From Paludibacteraceae bacterium (GTDB lineage Bacteria; Bacteroidota; Bacteroidia; Bacteroidales; Paludibacteraceae), in NCBI GenBank assembly GCA_017551025.1, contig JAFZNG010000035.1:1-34598 (forward strand): a DNA stretch of 34,598 nt, in the 5' to 3' direction. Both the position numbers and the translations under genes were made by a program. Positions 6,870-16,137 of this stretch are shown one piece after another. The notes under the pieces are model-generated. The model saw nothing but the letters and a program-made list of their open reading frames with translations, did no database searches and was not told where the DNA came from. Each line of letters starts with the position of its first letter. The stretch's first letter is position 1.

Positions 6870-9800
6870 ATGCAATCTTATTTTAGACAGGTGCTATGCG
6901 TGATGATGCTCCTCGTGGGCAGTTCGATCGCGTGGGCACAGCACAAGGTGAGCGGCGTCGTAGAAGATGCCGATGGCCCGCTGATGGGTGCAACAGTCAT
7001 CGTCAAGGGAACCACCCGTGGTACGGTTACCGACATGGATGGTAAGTATGCTATCGAGGCCAATGTGGGTGAGGAACTCGAGTTCTCCTATATGGGCTAT
7101 CGTGCACAATCGATCAAGGTCACGGGTCAGATCATCAACGTGACCATGCAAGAAGACGCAGAGGTGCTCTCCGAAGTCGTGGTTACCGCTATGGGTATCA
7201 AGCGCGATAGAAAAGCCCTCGGTTATGAAGTAGGCGAGGTGGACGGCGAAGCGCTGACCAAAGCCAAGGAGACGAACGTCGCCAACTCGCTGGCCGGTCG
7301 TGTGGCCGGACTGGTAGTAGAAGGTACGGCCGGTGGTGCATCGGGTTCGACACGCGTCATGTTGCGTGGTACGACCGAGATGACCGGCAATAACCAGCCG
7401 CTCTATGTCATCGACGGTGTGCCGATGGACAATACCAATTTCGGTTCGGCCGGAACGGAAGGCGGTTATGACCTGGGTGACGGTATCTCGGCGATCAACC
7501 CCGATGATATCGAGTCGATGTCGGTGCTGAAGGGTCCGGCAGCTGCCGCCTTGTACGGTAGTCGCGCCAGCCACGGTGTGATCCTGATCACGACCAAGAA
7601 AGCCAATACGGGCGATGCGAAGTGGGGCGTGGAGTACAACGGTACGTTCACGTTTGACAGCCAGTTGAGCCAGTGGGATAACGTGCAGCAAGTCTATGGT
7701 ATGGGTTCGGACGGTATGTATAACGTGGACGCCGTAAGCAACACCAACAAGTCCTGGGGTCCGAAAGCCGATGGCGGATTGACCTTGCGTTATTACGACG
7801 GTCAGGAGCATCCTTTCCTCATCGTGCCCAACAATACGGCTAATTTCTTTGAACTTGGTCTGACGGCTACGAATACGGCTGTCATATCGATGAATACGGG
7901 CAAGACGGGTCTGCGCTTTACCTATTCGGATATGCGTAACAAGGATATCTTGCCCAACTCGAATATGAGTCGTAACACCCTGAACCTGCGTGCGAACACG
8001 AGTCTTGGTCCGGTGGATTTGGACTTTAATGTCAACTTCACGCACGAGGATGTAAAGAACCGTCCGGCCCTGGGCGACGACAAGTCGAACGTAGGTAAGA
8101 ACCTGATGACGCTTTCGACAACCTATAATCAGGAGTGGTTGAAGAACTATGAGAACGAGTACGGCGAGTATCAGAACTGGAATGGTATGGATCCGTATAA
8201 CGTGAACCCGTACTGGGATATCAATAAGAACAAGAACCAGTCGTACAAGAACCTGCTTCGTATGAACGGAAAGATTGTATATACGATCATTCCGCAGTTG
8301 AAGATCCAGGCGACGGTCGGTGCGGAACTCAACCGTTTTGAGTTCTCGGACTTCAAGTATCCGACTACGCCGGGTTACGAGTCGGGTCGTCTGCAGAACA
8401 GCTATTTCAACAACCGAATGATCAATGCGGAGTTTCTGGGTATCTACTCGGATACGTGGGGCGATTTCGACTTCACGGCCACTGCCGGTGCGAATATCTA
8501 CGATGTACACAACCGTACGACGGTGAATACCGGAACGGATATGGGTATTCGTGAGGTGATTGCGATGAACAGTTTTGAGGAGCAGTCGGTAGAAGAGAGT
8601 GCGTACAACAAACGTATCGTGTCGGTGTTTGGTTCGGCTAACCTGGGATGGCGTCATATGTTGTACTTGGATGCTACGGTTCGTGGTGACAAGTCGTCGG
8701 CGCTGGCTGGTGGCAAGAACCTGTATGTCTATCCGTCGGTGAGCGGATCGTGGGTGTTCTCGGAGTTGATCAAGAGCAACCGCAAAGTGCTGCCGTACGG
8801 TAAGGTTCGTTTGAGTTGGGCCGAGGTAGGTAGCGATACCGATCCGTATCAGTTGGGTCTTCGCTATACCAAGTCGCAGTTCGGTTATTCGGGTTATACC
8901 ATCGGTGCTATCTATGGCAACCTGATGCCGAATGCAGACCTGAAGCCGACGCGTACCCGTTCGTGGGAAACCGGTTTTGAGACCAAGTGGTGCAACCAGC
9001 GTATCTCGTTGGACTTTACGTTCTATCATCAGGTGTCGCGTGACCAGATTATCGGTATGGCCGTATCGCCTACCAGCGGTTATGACTACCGTTTGATTAA
9101 CGCCGGTGCGATCCTGAACCAGGGATTTGAGATTACGTTCGGTGCACGTCTTGTGCAGACCAAGGACTTCTCCTGGGATTTGAATATCAACTGGTCGAAG
9201 AACAACAACAAGGTGCTTTCTCTGACGGAAGGCACGACCGAGTTGGAACTGGCCAAGGCTACGTGGTGTAACGTCTATGTATCGGCTCGCGAGGGTGAGA
9301 ACTACGGTTCGATCTGTGGCCCGGCTTTGGCGCGTAATGCCGAAGGTCGCGTGATTGTGGATGCAGCGACCGGTCTGCCGACCTTTACAACGGAGAACAA
9401 GGTGCTGGGTAATGCGCAGTGGGACTGGACAGGCGGTCTGAGTACTACCTTGCGTTGGCGCATGCTGACCTTGACGGCCTTGTTTGACGTGAAGGTAGGT
9501 GCCGACATCTTCTCGATGTCTGAGCGTGCTTCGTACGAGACCGGTAAGGCCAAGGAGACGCTCGTAGGACGTGCCGAGTGGTACGCTTCGGAGGAAGCGC
9601 GTCGCCAGGCAGGTGTGACCAGCGGTTGGGTAGCTACAGGCGGTTATCTGGTGGACGGTGTGATCGACAACGGCGACGGTACGTACCGCGAGAACGATAT
9701 CTACATCAATCCGGAGGATTACTGGTACGAGGTATCGCGTAAGTCGCCCGAATTGTTTATCTACGACAACTCGTATATCAAGTGCCGTGAGTTGACTCTG

Positions 9801-10010
9801 AGTCTGGACTTCCCGCAGAAGTGGCTCGACAAGAAGGGCATCGTAAAGCACGTAGGTATCAGTTTTGTAGCACGTAACCCCTTCATTGTATGGAAGAATA
9901 TCAAGGATATCGATCCTGATGCACAGTATAACACCTCGGGTCTTGGTCTGGAGTACGGTTCGCTGCCGAGCCGTCGCAGCTACGGTCTGAACTTTAATAT
10001 CAAATTCTAA
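6870..10010 (+). CDS. SusC-like TonB-dependent outer-membrane transporter
   Basis: A protein of 1046 residues. Signal peptide 1-23 (ending AWA), then a carboxypeptidase-regulatory-like beta domain (VSGVVEDADGPLMGATVIVKG, 27-47), a TonB-box-like segment (SEVVVTAMGIKR, ~100-112), the plug (NSLAGRVAGLVV; PLYVIDGVPMDN; GPAAAALYGSRASHGVI) and a long 22-strand barrel ending in aromatic FNIKF as outer-membrane proteins do. There is no extra N-terminal STN signalling domain, so it is unlikely to signal through an anti-sigma factor, in keeping with AraC control. With the SusD protein encoded 12 bases downstream it should form the oligosaccharide import complex, powered by TonB. The ligand (probably cello- or beta-gluco-oligosaccharides) is inferred from the enzymes around it. 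Confidence 0.95.
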   Translation: MQSYFRQVLCVMMLLVGSSIAWAQHKVSGVVEDADGPLMGATVIVKGTTRGTVTDMDGKYAIEANVGEELEFSYMGYRAQSIKVTGQIINVTMQEDAEVLSEVVVTAMGIKRDRKALGYEVGEVDGEALTKAKETNVANSLAGRVAGLVVEGTAGGASGSTRVMLRGTTEMTGNNQPLYVIDGVPMDNTNFGSAGTEGGYDLGDGISAINPDDIESMSVLKGPAAAALYGSRASHGVILITTKKANTGDAKWGVEYNGTFTFDSQLSQWDNVQQVYGMGSDGMYNVDAVSNTNKSWGPKADGGLTLRYYDGQEHPFLIVPNNTANFFELGLTATNTAVISMNTGKTGLRFTYSDMRNKDILPNSNMSRNTLNLRANTSLGPVDLDFNVNFTHEDVKNRPALGDDKSNVGKNLMTLSTTYNQEWLKNYENEYGEYQNWNGMDPYNVNPYWDINKNKNQSYKNLLRMNGKIVYTIIPQLKIQATVGAELNRFEFSDFKYPTTPGYESGRLQNSYFNNRMINAEFLGIYSDTWGDFDFTATAGANIYDVHNRTTVNTGTDMGIREVIAMNSFEEQSVEESAYNKRIVSVFGSANLGWRHMLYLDATVRGDKSSALAGGKNLYVYPSVSGSWVFSELIKSNRKVLPYGKVRLSWAEVGSDTDPYQLGLRYTKSQFGYSGYTIGAIYGNLMPNADLKPTRTRSWETGFETKWCNQRISLDFTFYHQVSRDQIIGMAVSPTSGYDYRLINAGAILNQGFEITFGARLVQTKDFSWDLNINWSKNNNKVLSLTEGTTELELAKATWCNVYVSAREGENYGSICGPALARNAEGRVIVDAATGLPTFTTENKVLGNAQWDWTGGLSTTLRWRMLTLTALFDVKVGADIFSMSERASYETGKAKETLVGRAEWYASEEARRQAGVTSGWVATGGYLVDGVIDNGDGTYRENDIYINPEDYWYEVSRKSPELFIYDNSYIKCRELTLSLDFPQKWLDKKGIVKHVGISFVARNPFIVWKNIKDIDPDAQYNTSGLGLEYGSLPSRRSYGLNFNIKF

Positions 10011-10022
10011 ACTCGTAAATCA

Positions 10023-11744
10023 ATGGCAATTATGAAAAAGAATCTTTTATCTTTGAGCGCAAGCGTTCTTTTCACTTTGAGCGTAGCGGTCTTTGGCCTC
10101 GCTTCTTGCTCCGACAAGGTTTACGAGGAGATCAATACCGACCCGACGAAAGCCGATCATATCAATCCGGCATCTCAGTTGACGTATGCCGAATTGCAGA
10201 TCTTCGGTGATATGAACTATGTGGATGTACATCGTCTGTATACGTATGCGTTCACGCAGCACCTGATGGGTTGCTGGAACACAACCAATTACGGCGGTCA
10301 GCATCGTGCGGATGACAACGAGATGAGTCGTCCGTGGAACAACCTCTATCCGGCAGCTATTCGCAACCTGACCGATGCTATCGAGCAGACGAAGGACGAC
10401 AGTACGCTGGTAAACGTGAATGCCGCGTTGCGTATCTTCCGAGTATATGTGGGTTCGCTCCTGACGGATTTCTATGGTGATGTGCCGTTTACGGAGGCCG
10501 GTAAGGCTTTTATCTCCGGTATCACCCAGCCGAAGTATGACACGCAGGAAGACTTGTATAACTTGTTCTTTGCGGAACTGAAAGATGCGGCCAATTCGTT
10601 TGACAGCAAAGCCAAGGGCATAGAGAGTGATGCCTTGTTCGGTGGGAATATCTCCGCATGGAAGATGTTTGCCAACTCGCTTCGTTTGCGTTATGCGATG
10701 CGTATCTCGGATGTGAATCCGACCCTGGCGCAAGCAGAGTTTACGGCAGCCTTGGCAGACGGCGTAATGCGTAGTGCTGCGGATGATGCGTGTGTAGAAC
10801 ATATGAACGTAAGTTACAGTTTCGGTCAGGAGTCCTACAAAGACTTCCGCGGCAACGCCATGGCGAAGTATTTCTTCGGCAATGACCCGGCCAACAACCC
10901 GACGTATATATGCGAGACGTTCTGGAATCAGTTGTATACCAACAACGACCCGCGTACCACGCGCCTGTTCCGCTTCTATATTGATGACTTTATGGCTATC
11001 TCTACCGGCGACGGACGTATCGACATGACGGATGCGGTGATGGCTACCGAGGCATCCAACCCGGGTAAGATCATCTATCTGATTGCGCCGGGTCAGTTCA
11101 GCTGGGATAACTGGCCTTCTTATACCGACATACCGGGTAGTCCGCTGGCTAATCAAGTGGCGGAGGTGCAAGCCGCCCATACGGGCTTTAACCCGGGAGA
11201 GAATCCGCGTTGGTTGATGCCGAAACTGGCGATGAACTTCTTGCGTTCGGACAACCCGGGTGTGCTGATGACGTATGCTGAGGTATGTTTCCTGCGTGCG
11301 GAGGCAGCTATCAACGGTTGGACCGGCGATAATGCAAAGCAGTACTACGAGGACGGTATCCGTGCATCGATGAATTTCCTCTCGGACAACTACGGTTGCC
11401 AGAAGATAGAGGATGCGGAGGTGGATGCTTATCTGGCTCAGCCGTCTATCGCTTGGGGTGCCAGTGCAGCACAACAGAAGAACCAGATCAATACGCAGGC
11501 ATGGATTCTTCACTTCCACAACCCTGCAGAGGCTTGGGCTAACCAGCGTCGTTCGGATTATCCGGCTCTCACGCCTCCCGATCCGGCTGGCAAGAACCCG
11601 CTTATCGACGGAAACGCCATCCCTGTTCGTCTCTGCTACCCGCTCAAGGAAGAAACTTATAATAACGATGCGTATCAAGCTGCAAAAGCTCGTGTGAGCG
11701 GTACGTATGACTGGCACGCACGCCTATGGTGGGACGTGAAGTAA
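10023..11744 (+). CDS. SusD/RagB-like surface lipoprotein
   Basis: A protein of 573 residues that acts as the lid of the SusC transporter and binds oligosaccharide on the cell surface. Signal peptide with lipobox LASC (Cys at about residue 29), followed by YEEINTDPTKAD, the usual start of SusD proteins. Helical TPR-like parts include AYTYAFTQHLMG-like and WKMFANSLRLRYAMRI segments; the C-terminal region has VLMTYAEVCFLRAEAA, a RagB/SusD hallmark. The start could equally be the ATG at 10032 (MKKNLL). The signal-peptide DNA (10032-10100) is strikingly like that of the GH9 gene at 14374 and contains two reverse-oriented copies of the AAAGACCGCT element. Confidence 0.93.
   Translation: MAIMKKNLLSLSASVLFTLSVAVFGLASCSDKVYEEINTDPTKADHINPASQLTYAELQIFGDMNYVDVHRLYTYAFTQHLMGCWNTTNYGGQHRADDNEMSRPWNNLYPAAIRNLTDAIEQTKDDSTLVNVNAALRIFRVYVGSLLTDFYGDVPFTEAGKAFISGITQPKYDTQEDLYNLFFAELKDAANSFDSKAKGIESDALFGGNISAWKMFANSLRLRYAMRISDVNPTLAQAEFTAALADGVMRSAADDACVEHMNVSYSFGQESYKDFRGNAMAKYFFGNDPANNPTYICETFWNQLYTNNDPRTTRLFRFYIDDFMAISTGDGRIDMTDAVMATEASNPGKIIYLIAPGQFSWDNWPSYTDIPGSPLANQVAEVQAAHTGFNPGENPRWLMPKLAMNFLRSDNPGVLMTYAEVCFLRAEAAINGWTGDNAKQYYEDGIRASMNFLSDNYGCQKIEDAEVDAYLAQPSIAWGASAAQQKNQINTQAWILHFHNPAEAWANQRRSDYPALTPPDPAGKNPLIDGNAIPVRLCYPLKEETYNNDAYQAAKARVSGTYDWHARLWWDVK
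10050..10096 (-). repeat. Two reverse copies of the AAAGACCGCT element in the SusD signal peptide
   Basis: On the minus strand the copies read AAAGACCGCTACGCTCAAAG and AAAAGAACGCTTGCGCTCAA(AG). On the plus strand they encode the hydrophobic core SLSASVLFTLSVAVF. Confidence 0.7.
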
Positions 11745-11780
11745 TTATAAATTATAAATTAAGAATTAAAAATTAGGAAT
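11743..11780. repeat. AT-rich heptamer array between SusD and the binding lipoprotein
   Basis: Units TTATAAA, TTATAAA, TTAAGAA, TTAAAAA, TTAGGAA fill the whole 37-base gap and end two bases before the next ATG, so the array forms the translation leader of the downstream gene. Confidence 0.85.
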
Positions 11781-11781
11781 T

Positions 11782-13020
11782 ATGAAAGCGAAATATTTAA
11801 TTCTCATAGCCACTCTGGCGACAGCGGTCTTTACCTCTTGCGAGAAACAGGATCCGTATGATACCCAGTCGCCGGATGACGCCCCACTGATCTTGGTACC
11901 CTACGAGACCAAGACGGGTCAGATCACGTATACGCTGGCTAATCCGGACACGCCGCTCAAAGACTCGGTGGTGGTTACTCCCTCGGCTTATACTACGGTC
12001 AACTGGTATCTCGATGACGAACTGGTATATACCGGCACGAAGATTGAGAAATGTTTCCTGGCAGGTAACTACTCGCTGACACTGGAAGCAGTGACCACCG
12101 CAGGCAAGCGTACATCGCGTACGGGTACCGTCACGGTCAACCCGTATCCGGAAGATCCGTCGTCTCAGGCGCCGGCTGCCGGTCGCCATTTTGTGCCCGG
12201 TACGGCCGCTACGCTGACCGGTGTAAACCTGACGAAAGTAAAGACAGTGGTAGTGTCGCGTGATCTGGGCGGCAACGATGTCGTTTGTGCTATTGACGTG
12301 ACTGCTGCAGACGATGCGACGTTGACATTCGACCTGCCGGAAATGGCAGAAGGCGTGTATTTCGTGCGCTTCAAGGATGCAGCCGGAAAGCTCTACGGTG
12401 CGGATACCTTTACCGCACATAACTCGGCGGTAGCGCTGGCCGGTTATGAGTCGTTCGTGCCGAATGAGGCATGGACCATTACCGGTGTAAAACTGGAGAA
12501 TGTAGCGTCGGTTACGGTGGACGAGACCGTTATTACCGAACTGACCGCCACGGCTACATCGATTACCTTCATGGCTCCGGCCGCTGAAGTGGGTGAGCAC
12601 ACCCTCTCGATGAAGAATGCCGATGGTTCGAGCGTGTTCTTCATTACCGACGCCGGTGCGGTGACCGAGGTGACCACGATCGTTTCGGAGGAGAGAACGC
12701 TATGGGAAGGCAGTTGTGTGATCAACTGGGGAGATGCCAATGTCAATGTGGACAAAGCTACGATGGCTAATGTGCCTGCGGGATCAACGGTATATATCTA
12801 CTATAACGTACCGGATGCGGATTACCACTCGCTGCGTGTTGTAGTGGCACCGGATTGGAGTGCGGATCTCTTGCCGCAAGTAGATGGTATGCAAGCTCAA
12901 GCCAACCCGTATACCTTCGTCTATGACAACGCCGGCAAGGCTGCAGCTGAAGCGGCGGATAAGAATGGTATTCTCATCACCGGCTTCGGTCTGGAGATAA
13001 CCAAAGTGACTTACAAATAA
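11782..13020 (+). CDS. Surface glycan-binding lipoprotein with Ig/IPT-like domains
   Basis: A protein of 412 residues located right after SusC/SusD, where such loci place their non-SusD binding protein. Signal peptide with lipobox TSCE (Cys19). The mature protein looks all-beta: a PKD-like first domain (~38-108, with TTVNWYLDDELVYTG), two IPT/TIG-like repeats (~115-205, HFVPGTAATLTGVNL; ~210-290, SFVPNEAWTITGVKL), and a C-terminal domain (~300-412) beginning RTLWEGSCVINWGDA, which resembles terminal glycan-binding domains of other Bacteroidota lipoproteins as I recall them. The paired F-V-P-G/N motifs show internal duplication. It should hold the polysaccharide at the surface for the enzymes. 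Sequence is weakly conserved in this class, so the ligand cannot be read from it. Confidence 0.8.
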   Translation: MKAKYLILIATLATAVFTSCEKQDPYDTQSPDDAPLILVPYETKTGQITYTLANPDTPLKDSVVVTPSAYTTVNWYLDDELVYTGTKIEKCFLAGNYSLTLEAVTTAGKRTSRTGTVTVNPYPEDPSSQAPAAGRHFVPGTAATLTGVNLTKVKTVVVSRDLGGNDVVCAIDVTAADDATLTFDLPEMAEGVYFVRFKDAAGKLYGADTFTAHNSAVALAGYESFVPNEAWTITGVKLENVASVTVDETVITELTATATSITFMAPAAEVGEHTLSMKNADGSSVFFITDAGAVTEVTTIVSEERTLWEGSCVINWGDANVNVDKATMANVPAGSTVYIYYNVPDADYHSLRVVVAPDWSADLLPQVDGMQAQANPYTFVYDNAGKAAAEAADKNGILITGFGLEITKVTYK

Positions 13021-13033
13021 ATCGTTTATCTAT

Positions 13034-14377
13034 ATGATACCTCTCCGAGAAAAAATCGGATATGCTCTGGGTGATGCCGCTTCCGGCGGCATCACCTGGA
13101 AGATTATGTCCGTTGCCTTCCCGCTGTTCTTTACCAACGTCTTCGGCCTTACGTTTGCCGATGCAGCGGCATTGATGCTTATCGCCCGTATGTTTGACGT
13201 GATTACCGACCCGCTGATGGGCTCTATCGCCGATCGTACGCGTACGCGCTGGGGCACCTACCGCCCGTGGTTACTTTTTGGTGCAATACCTTTCGGACTG
13301 GTCTTTGCGTTGCTGTTCTTCACACCCGAACTGGGTCCTACCGGCAAACGTATCTGGGCCTATAGCCTCTATCTGCTCATGATGGCTTGCTATACGATGG
13401 TTAACGTGCCTTACGGTTCGTTGCTCAACGTCATGACGGAGGATAGCGACGAGCGTAATCAGTTCTCTGCTTTCCGTATGGTAGGTGCTTATGCAATGGG
13501 ATTCATTACCTTGTTCAGTTTTCCCTATCTCCAGCGGATGGTAGGCGGTACGGAGCAGCATCAGTATGCCGTTCTCGGAGCAGGCTTCGGACTTGTGGCA
13601 GCCGTGATGACCCTCGCTTGCGGATTGCTCACGACGGAACGCCATAAGCCCGTCATCGCCGAGAAATTCAGTTTTCGTCAGTTTGCCGACTTGTTCCGCA
13701 ACCGCCCTTGGGTGTATATGACGCTTATCGCGTTCTGCACCAATTTCTTCAACGGTTTCCGCTATGCCGCTGCGGGGTATATGATTACCTACTGTTTGGG
13801 TGGCGACGTGACCGTTGGACGGTTTATCATCAACTATACGGCGTTCATGGCTTTCAGTGAAGCGGCCTGTATGATATTCGGTGCGTTTAGTCCCGCCTTC
13901 ACCCGCAAGGTAGGTTCCAAGCACCGCGCTTTTATCCTCGCCTCGCTGATCTGCTGCGTCTGCTCTGTAGCGTATTTCTTTATTCCGATGGACCCGGCGT
14001 ATATCTGGGTGATGATCGGTGTGTCGATTCTTACGTCTGTCGGCGTAGGATTCTATTCACCGCTGTTGTGGTCGATGTATGCCGATGTAGCCGATTATGC
14101 CACCGAGCAGAACGGTACGTCCTCTACGGGACTTATCTTCTCGTCCGGTACGATGGCGCAGAAATTCGGTGGTGCTATCTCCGGTAGTCTTATCGCATTG
14201 CTGCTCGGCGTGGCAGGACTGGTATCCCAGACGGATATGCTCACCGGCGAGACCAGTGTGGTGATTACGGATGAGCAATCCGTACGCACCATGGTATGGG
14301 CGTTGTTCTCGCTCTTTCCGGCGGCCATTGCTGCCATCATGGCTGTTTTAGCGTATAAATTCCCCTTGAAGAAATGA
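13034..14377 (+). CDS. GPH-family sugar:cation symporter (MelB-like)
   Basis: An inner-membrane protein of 447 residues with about 12 hydrophobic segments. The N-terminal half has MLIARMFDVITDPLMGSIAD, the cation-site signature of glycoside-pentoside-hexuronide symporters, followed by RTRWGTYRPWLLFG and PYGSLLNVMTEDSDERNQ. It should carry disaccharide or glucose from periplasm to cytoplasm with H+ or Na+. Next to a cytoplasmic cellobiose phosphorylase, cellobiose or short cellodextrin is the expected cargo; this is inference. The gene begins 13 bases after the binding lipoprotein and its TGA overlaps the ATG of the GH9 gene (ATGA at 14374-14377), so the two are translationally coupled. Confidence 0.92.
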   Translation: MIPLREKIGYALGDAASGGITWKIMSVAFPLFFTNVFGLTFADAAALMLIARMFDVITDPLMGSIADRTRTRWGTYRPWLLFGAIPFGLVFALLFFTPELGPTGKRIWAYSLYLLMMACYTMVNVPYGSLLNVMTEDSDERNQFSAFRMVGAYAMGFITLFSFPYLQRMVGGTEQHQYAVLGAGFGLVAAVMTLACGLLTTERHKPVIAEKFSFRQFADLFRNRPWVYMTLIAFCTNFFNGFRYAAAGYMITYCLGGDVTVGRFIINYTAFMAFSEAACMIFGAFSPAFTRKVGSKHRAFILASLICCVCSVAYFFIPMDPAYIWVMIGVSILTSVGVGFYSPLLWSMYADVADYATEQNGTSSTGLIFSSGTMAQKFGGAISGSLIALLLGVAGLVSQTDMLTGETSVVITDEQSVRTMVWALFSLFPAAIAAIMAVLAYKFPLKK

Positions 14378-16137
14378 AAAAGAGTCTTTTATCGTTAAGC
14401 GTAAGCGGTCTTTTGTCTTTGAGCGCAGCGGTCTTTTTTACGGGCTGCAAACCGGCGGCGATGATTCGTCTCAACCAAGTCGGCTATGCCCCCGGGCAGG
14501 AGAAGACTGCCACGATTGTGATGAATGCTTCGTCTACTGTACACCAGACACCGTATACCGTTTTTATCCTCGATGAAAACCGCGATACCGTTTGGATCGG
14601 TAACCCGTCACCCATAACCCATAACCCGATTTCCGGCAAACCCTGTCGGATAGTCGATTTCTCGGCGCTGACGACACCGGGAGCATATCAGATTGTTCTG
14701 AGAAATCGGAACACTCCGATTGTTCAGAGCTTTATTATCACAGATCGTCCTTACCGCGAACTGACGCGTCAGGCGCTGCGTGCCTACTACCACCAGCGTG
14801 CCTCGATGGCTACCGTCGAACCTTATGCTGAGGGATATGCCCGTCCGGCGGGTCATCCCGACGACCGGGTACTGGTGCATGCTTCGGCGGCTACGGCGGA
14901 GCGTCCTGAAGGCACCGTGATCTCTTGTCCGGGCGGATGGTATGATGCGGGGGATTACAATAAGTATATCGTCAATAGCGGCTTTACTATGGGCGTCTGG
15001 CTCATGGCCTACGAGATGAATAAGTCTTACTTTGATACCCTCTCGCTCAATATCCCGGAGTCCGTACACCGTACGCCGGATATGCTTGAGGAGGCTATGT
15101 ACAATCTTCGCTGGATGATGACGATGCAGGACTTGGACGGTGGCGTGTATCATAAGTTGACTGAACCCGACTTCGAGGGATTCATCGCTCCGCATAAGTG
15201 CCGTAAGCCGCGTTATGTGGTGCTTAAGACGACGGCTGCGGCATTGGACTTTGCCGCCACGATGGCACTTGCCGCACGCGTCTATGCTCCCTACGAGAAA
15301 TCTTTCCCGGGTTTCCCGGGTGAGGCTGCCGAGGCGGCGATTCGTGCTTATCAGTGGGCGGAGAAGAATCCACGCATCTATTACGACCAGCCGGCGATCA
15401 ATGAGAAGTTTACGCCTGCTATCAATACCGGTGCGTACGATGATACCGACGTGCGGGACGAGTTCCTATGGGCTGCCACCGAGTTGTACCTGCTCACCGG
15501 TGACGAGAAGTACAAATCACAAATCACCCATTACAAATCACCAATCGCCGGTTATCAACCGGCAGTTTGGGGTAATGTATGGGAACTCGCCTATCTCGAA
15601 CAGGCGATGCGCGATGGCAACTGCGATGCGTTGCTCGACTATCTCAAGCCGCTGCTCGACGAGGCCGATCGCTTGTCGGTCTTCCGTTCGCCGTACGGCA
15701 ACCGCGAGTCGGACTTCTTCTGGGGGTGCAATTCTGAGGGTTGTTGTTGGCGCGGTATCGAGTGTCTGTATGCCTACCGACTGACGGGCGATGACCGATT
15801 CCTGCGTAATGCGGCACGATGCCTGGATTACGTGCTCGGCCAAAATGCAACCGGTTACTGCTATGTCACGGGTTTTGGAACCCGGCCTACTTCGCATCCC
15901 CACCACCGTCTCTCGTATTCGCATCCTAAGGGCACTATCCCCGGTTTCCTGGCCGGTGGACCTAATCCGGCTCAGCAGGATGCCGTAACCGATGGCGTGC
16001 GTTATCCGAAGAACGTACCGGCAGATGAGAGTTATCTGGATAAACAACCCAGTTACGCCTCGAATGAGGTGACGATCAACTGGAATGTCACGCTCTTTGC
16101 TCTAACCGCAGGACTCGATGCTCTATCCCATCCGTAA
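14374..16137 (+). CDS. Lipoprotein GH9 endo/exo-glucanase with N-terminal Ig-like domain
   Basis: A protein of 587 residues. Lipobox FTGC (Cys25) puts it on a membrane, probably the outer one. Residues ~30-120 form the CelD-type Ig-like domain (MIRLNQVGYAPGQEKTA); the (alpha/alpha)6 catalytic domain follows. Catalytic residues are visible: Asp191 and Asp194 in GWYDAGDYNKY, the VTGFG...PHHR signature near residue 505, and the acid Glu565 in SNEVTINWN. It should act on cellulose or other beta-1,4-glucans; some GH9 lipoproteins of this architecture are beta-glucosidases or exo-enzymes, so the cleavage mode is open. Two heptamer arrays are encoded in frame, one in the Ig-like domain (14601-14628) and one in the catalytic domain (15512-15546). 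Its 3' end overlaps the epimerase gene by 20 bases. Confidence 0.92.
   Translation: MKKSLLSLSVSGLLSLSAAVFFTGCKPAAMIRLNQVGYAPGQEKTATIVMNASSTVHQTPYTVFILDENRDTVWIGNPSPITHNPISGKPCRIVDFSALTTPGAYQIVLRNRNTPIVQSFIITDRPYRELTRQALRAYYHQRASMATVEPYAEGYARPAGHPDDRVLVHASAATAERPEGTVISCPGGWYDAGDYNKYIVNSGFTMGVWLMAYEMNKSYFDTLSLNIPESVHRTPDMLEEAMYNLRWMMTMQDLDGGVYHKLTEPDFEGFIAPHKCRKPRYVVLKTTAAALDFAATMALAARVYAPYEKSFPGFPGEAAEAAIRAYQWAEKNPRIYYDQPAINEKFTPAINTGAYDDTDVRDEFLWAATELYLLTGDEKYKSQITHYKSPIAGYQPAVWGNVWELAYLEQAMRDGNCDALLDYLKPLLDEADRLSVFRSPYGNRESDFFWGCNSEGCCWRGIECLYAYRLTGDDRFLRNAARCLDYVLGQNATGYCYVTGFGTRPTSHPHHRLSYSHPKGTIPGFLAGGPNPAQQDAVTDGVRYPKNVPADESYLDKQPSYASNEVTINWNVTLFALTAGLDALSHP
14386..14438 (-). repeat. Two reverse copies of the AAAGACCGCT element in the GH9 signal peptide
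   Basis: On the minus strand: AAAGACCGCTGCGCTCAAAG and AAAAGACCGCTTACGCTTAA. On the plus strand they encode LLSLSVSGLLSLSAAVFF, the membrane-spanning core of the lipoprotein signal. The layout matches 10050-10096. Confidence 0.7.
14601..14628 (+). repeat. TAACCCA-type heptamers inside the GH9 Ig-like domain
   Basis: Units TAACCCG, TCACCCA, TAACCCA, TAACCCG in frame encode NPSPITHNPIS, a loop between WIG and GKPCRIVDF. Confidence 0.75.
15512..15546 (+). repeat. ACAAATC-type heptamers inside the GH9 catalytic domain
   Basis: Units ACAAATC, ACAAATC, ACCCATT, ACAAATC, ACCAATC in frame encode YKSQITHYKSPI, a loop after the ELYLLTGDE helix. Confidence 0.85.

Noticed and set aside
6894-9851. A 985-codon minus-strand open frame across the SusC gene
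   Set aside because: Pure shadow of a GC-rich gene with strong codon bias; no signal peptide or known motif, while SusC on the plus strand is complete.
10047-11717. A 556-codon minus-strand open frame across the SusD gene
   Set aside because: Shadow frame of the same type; the plus-strand SusD is clear.
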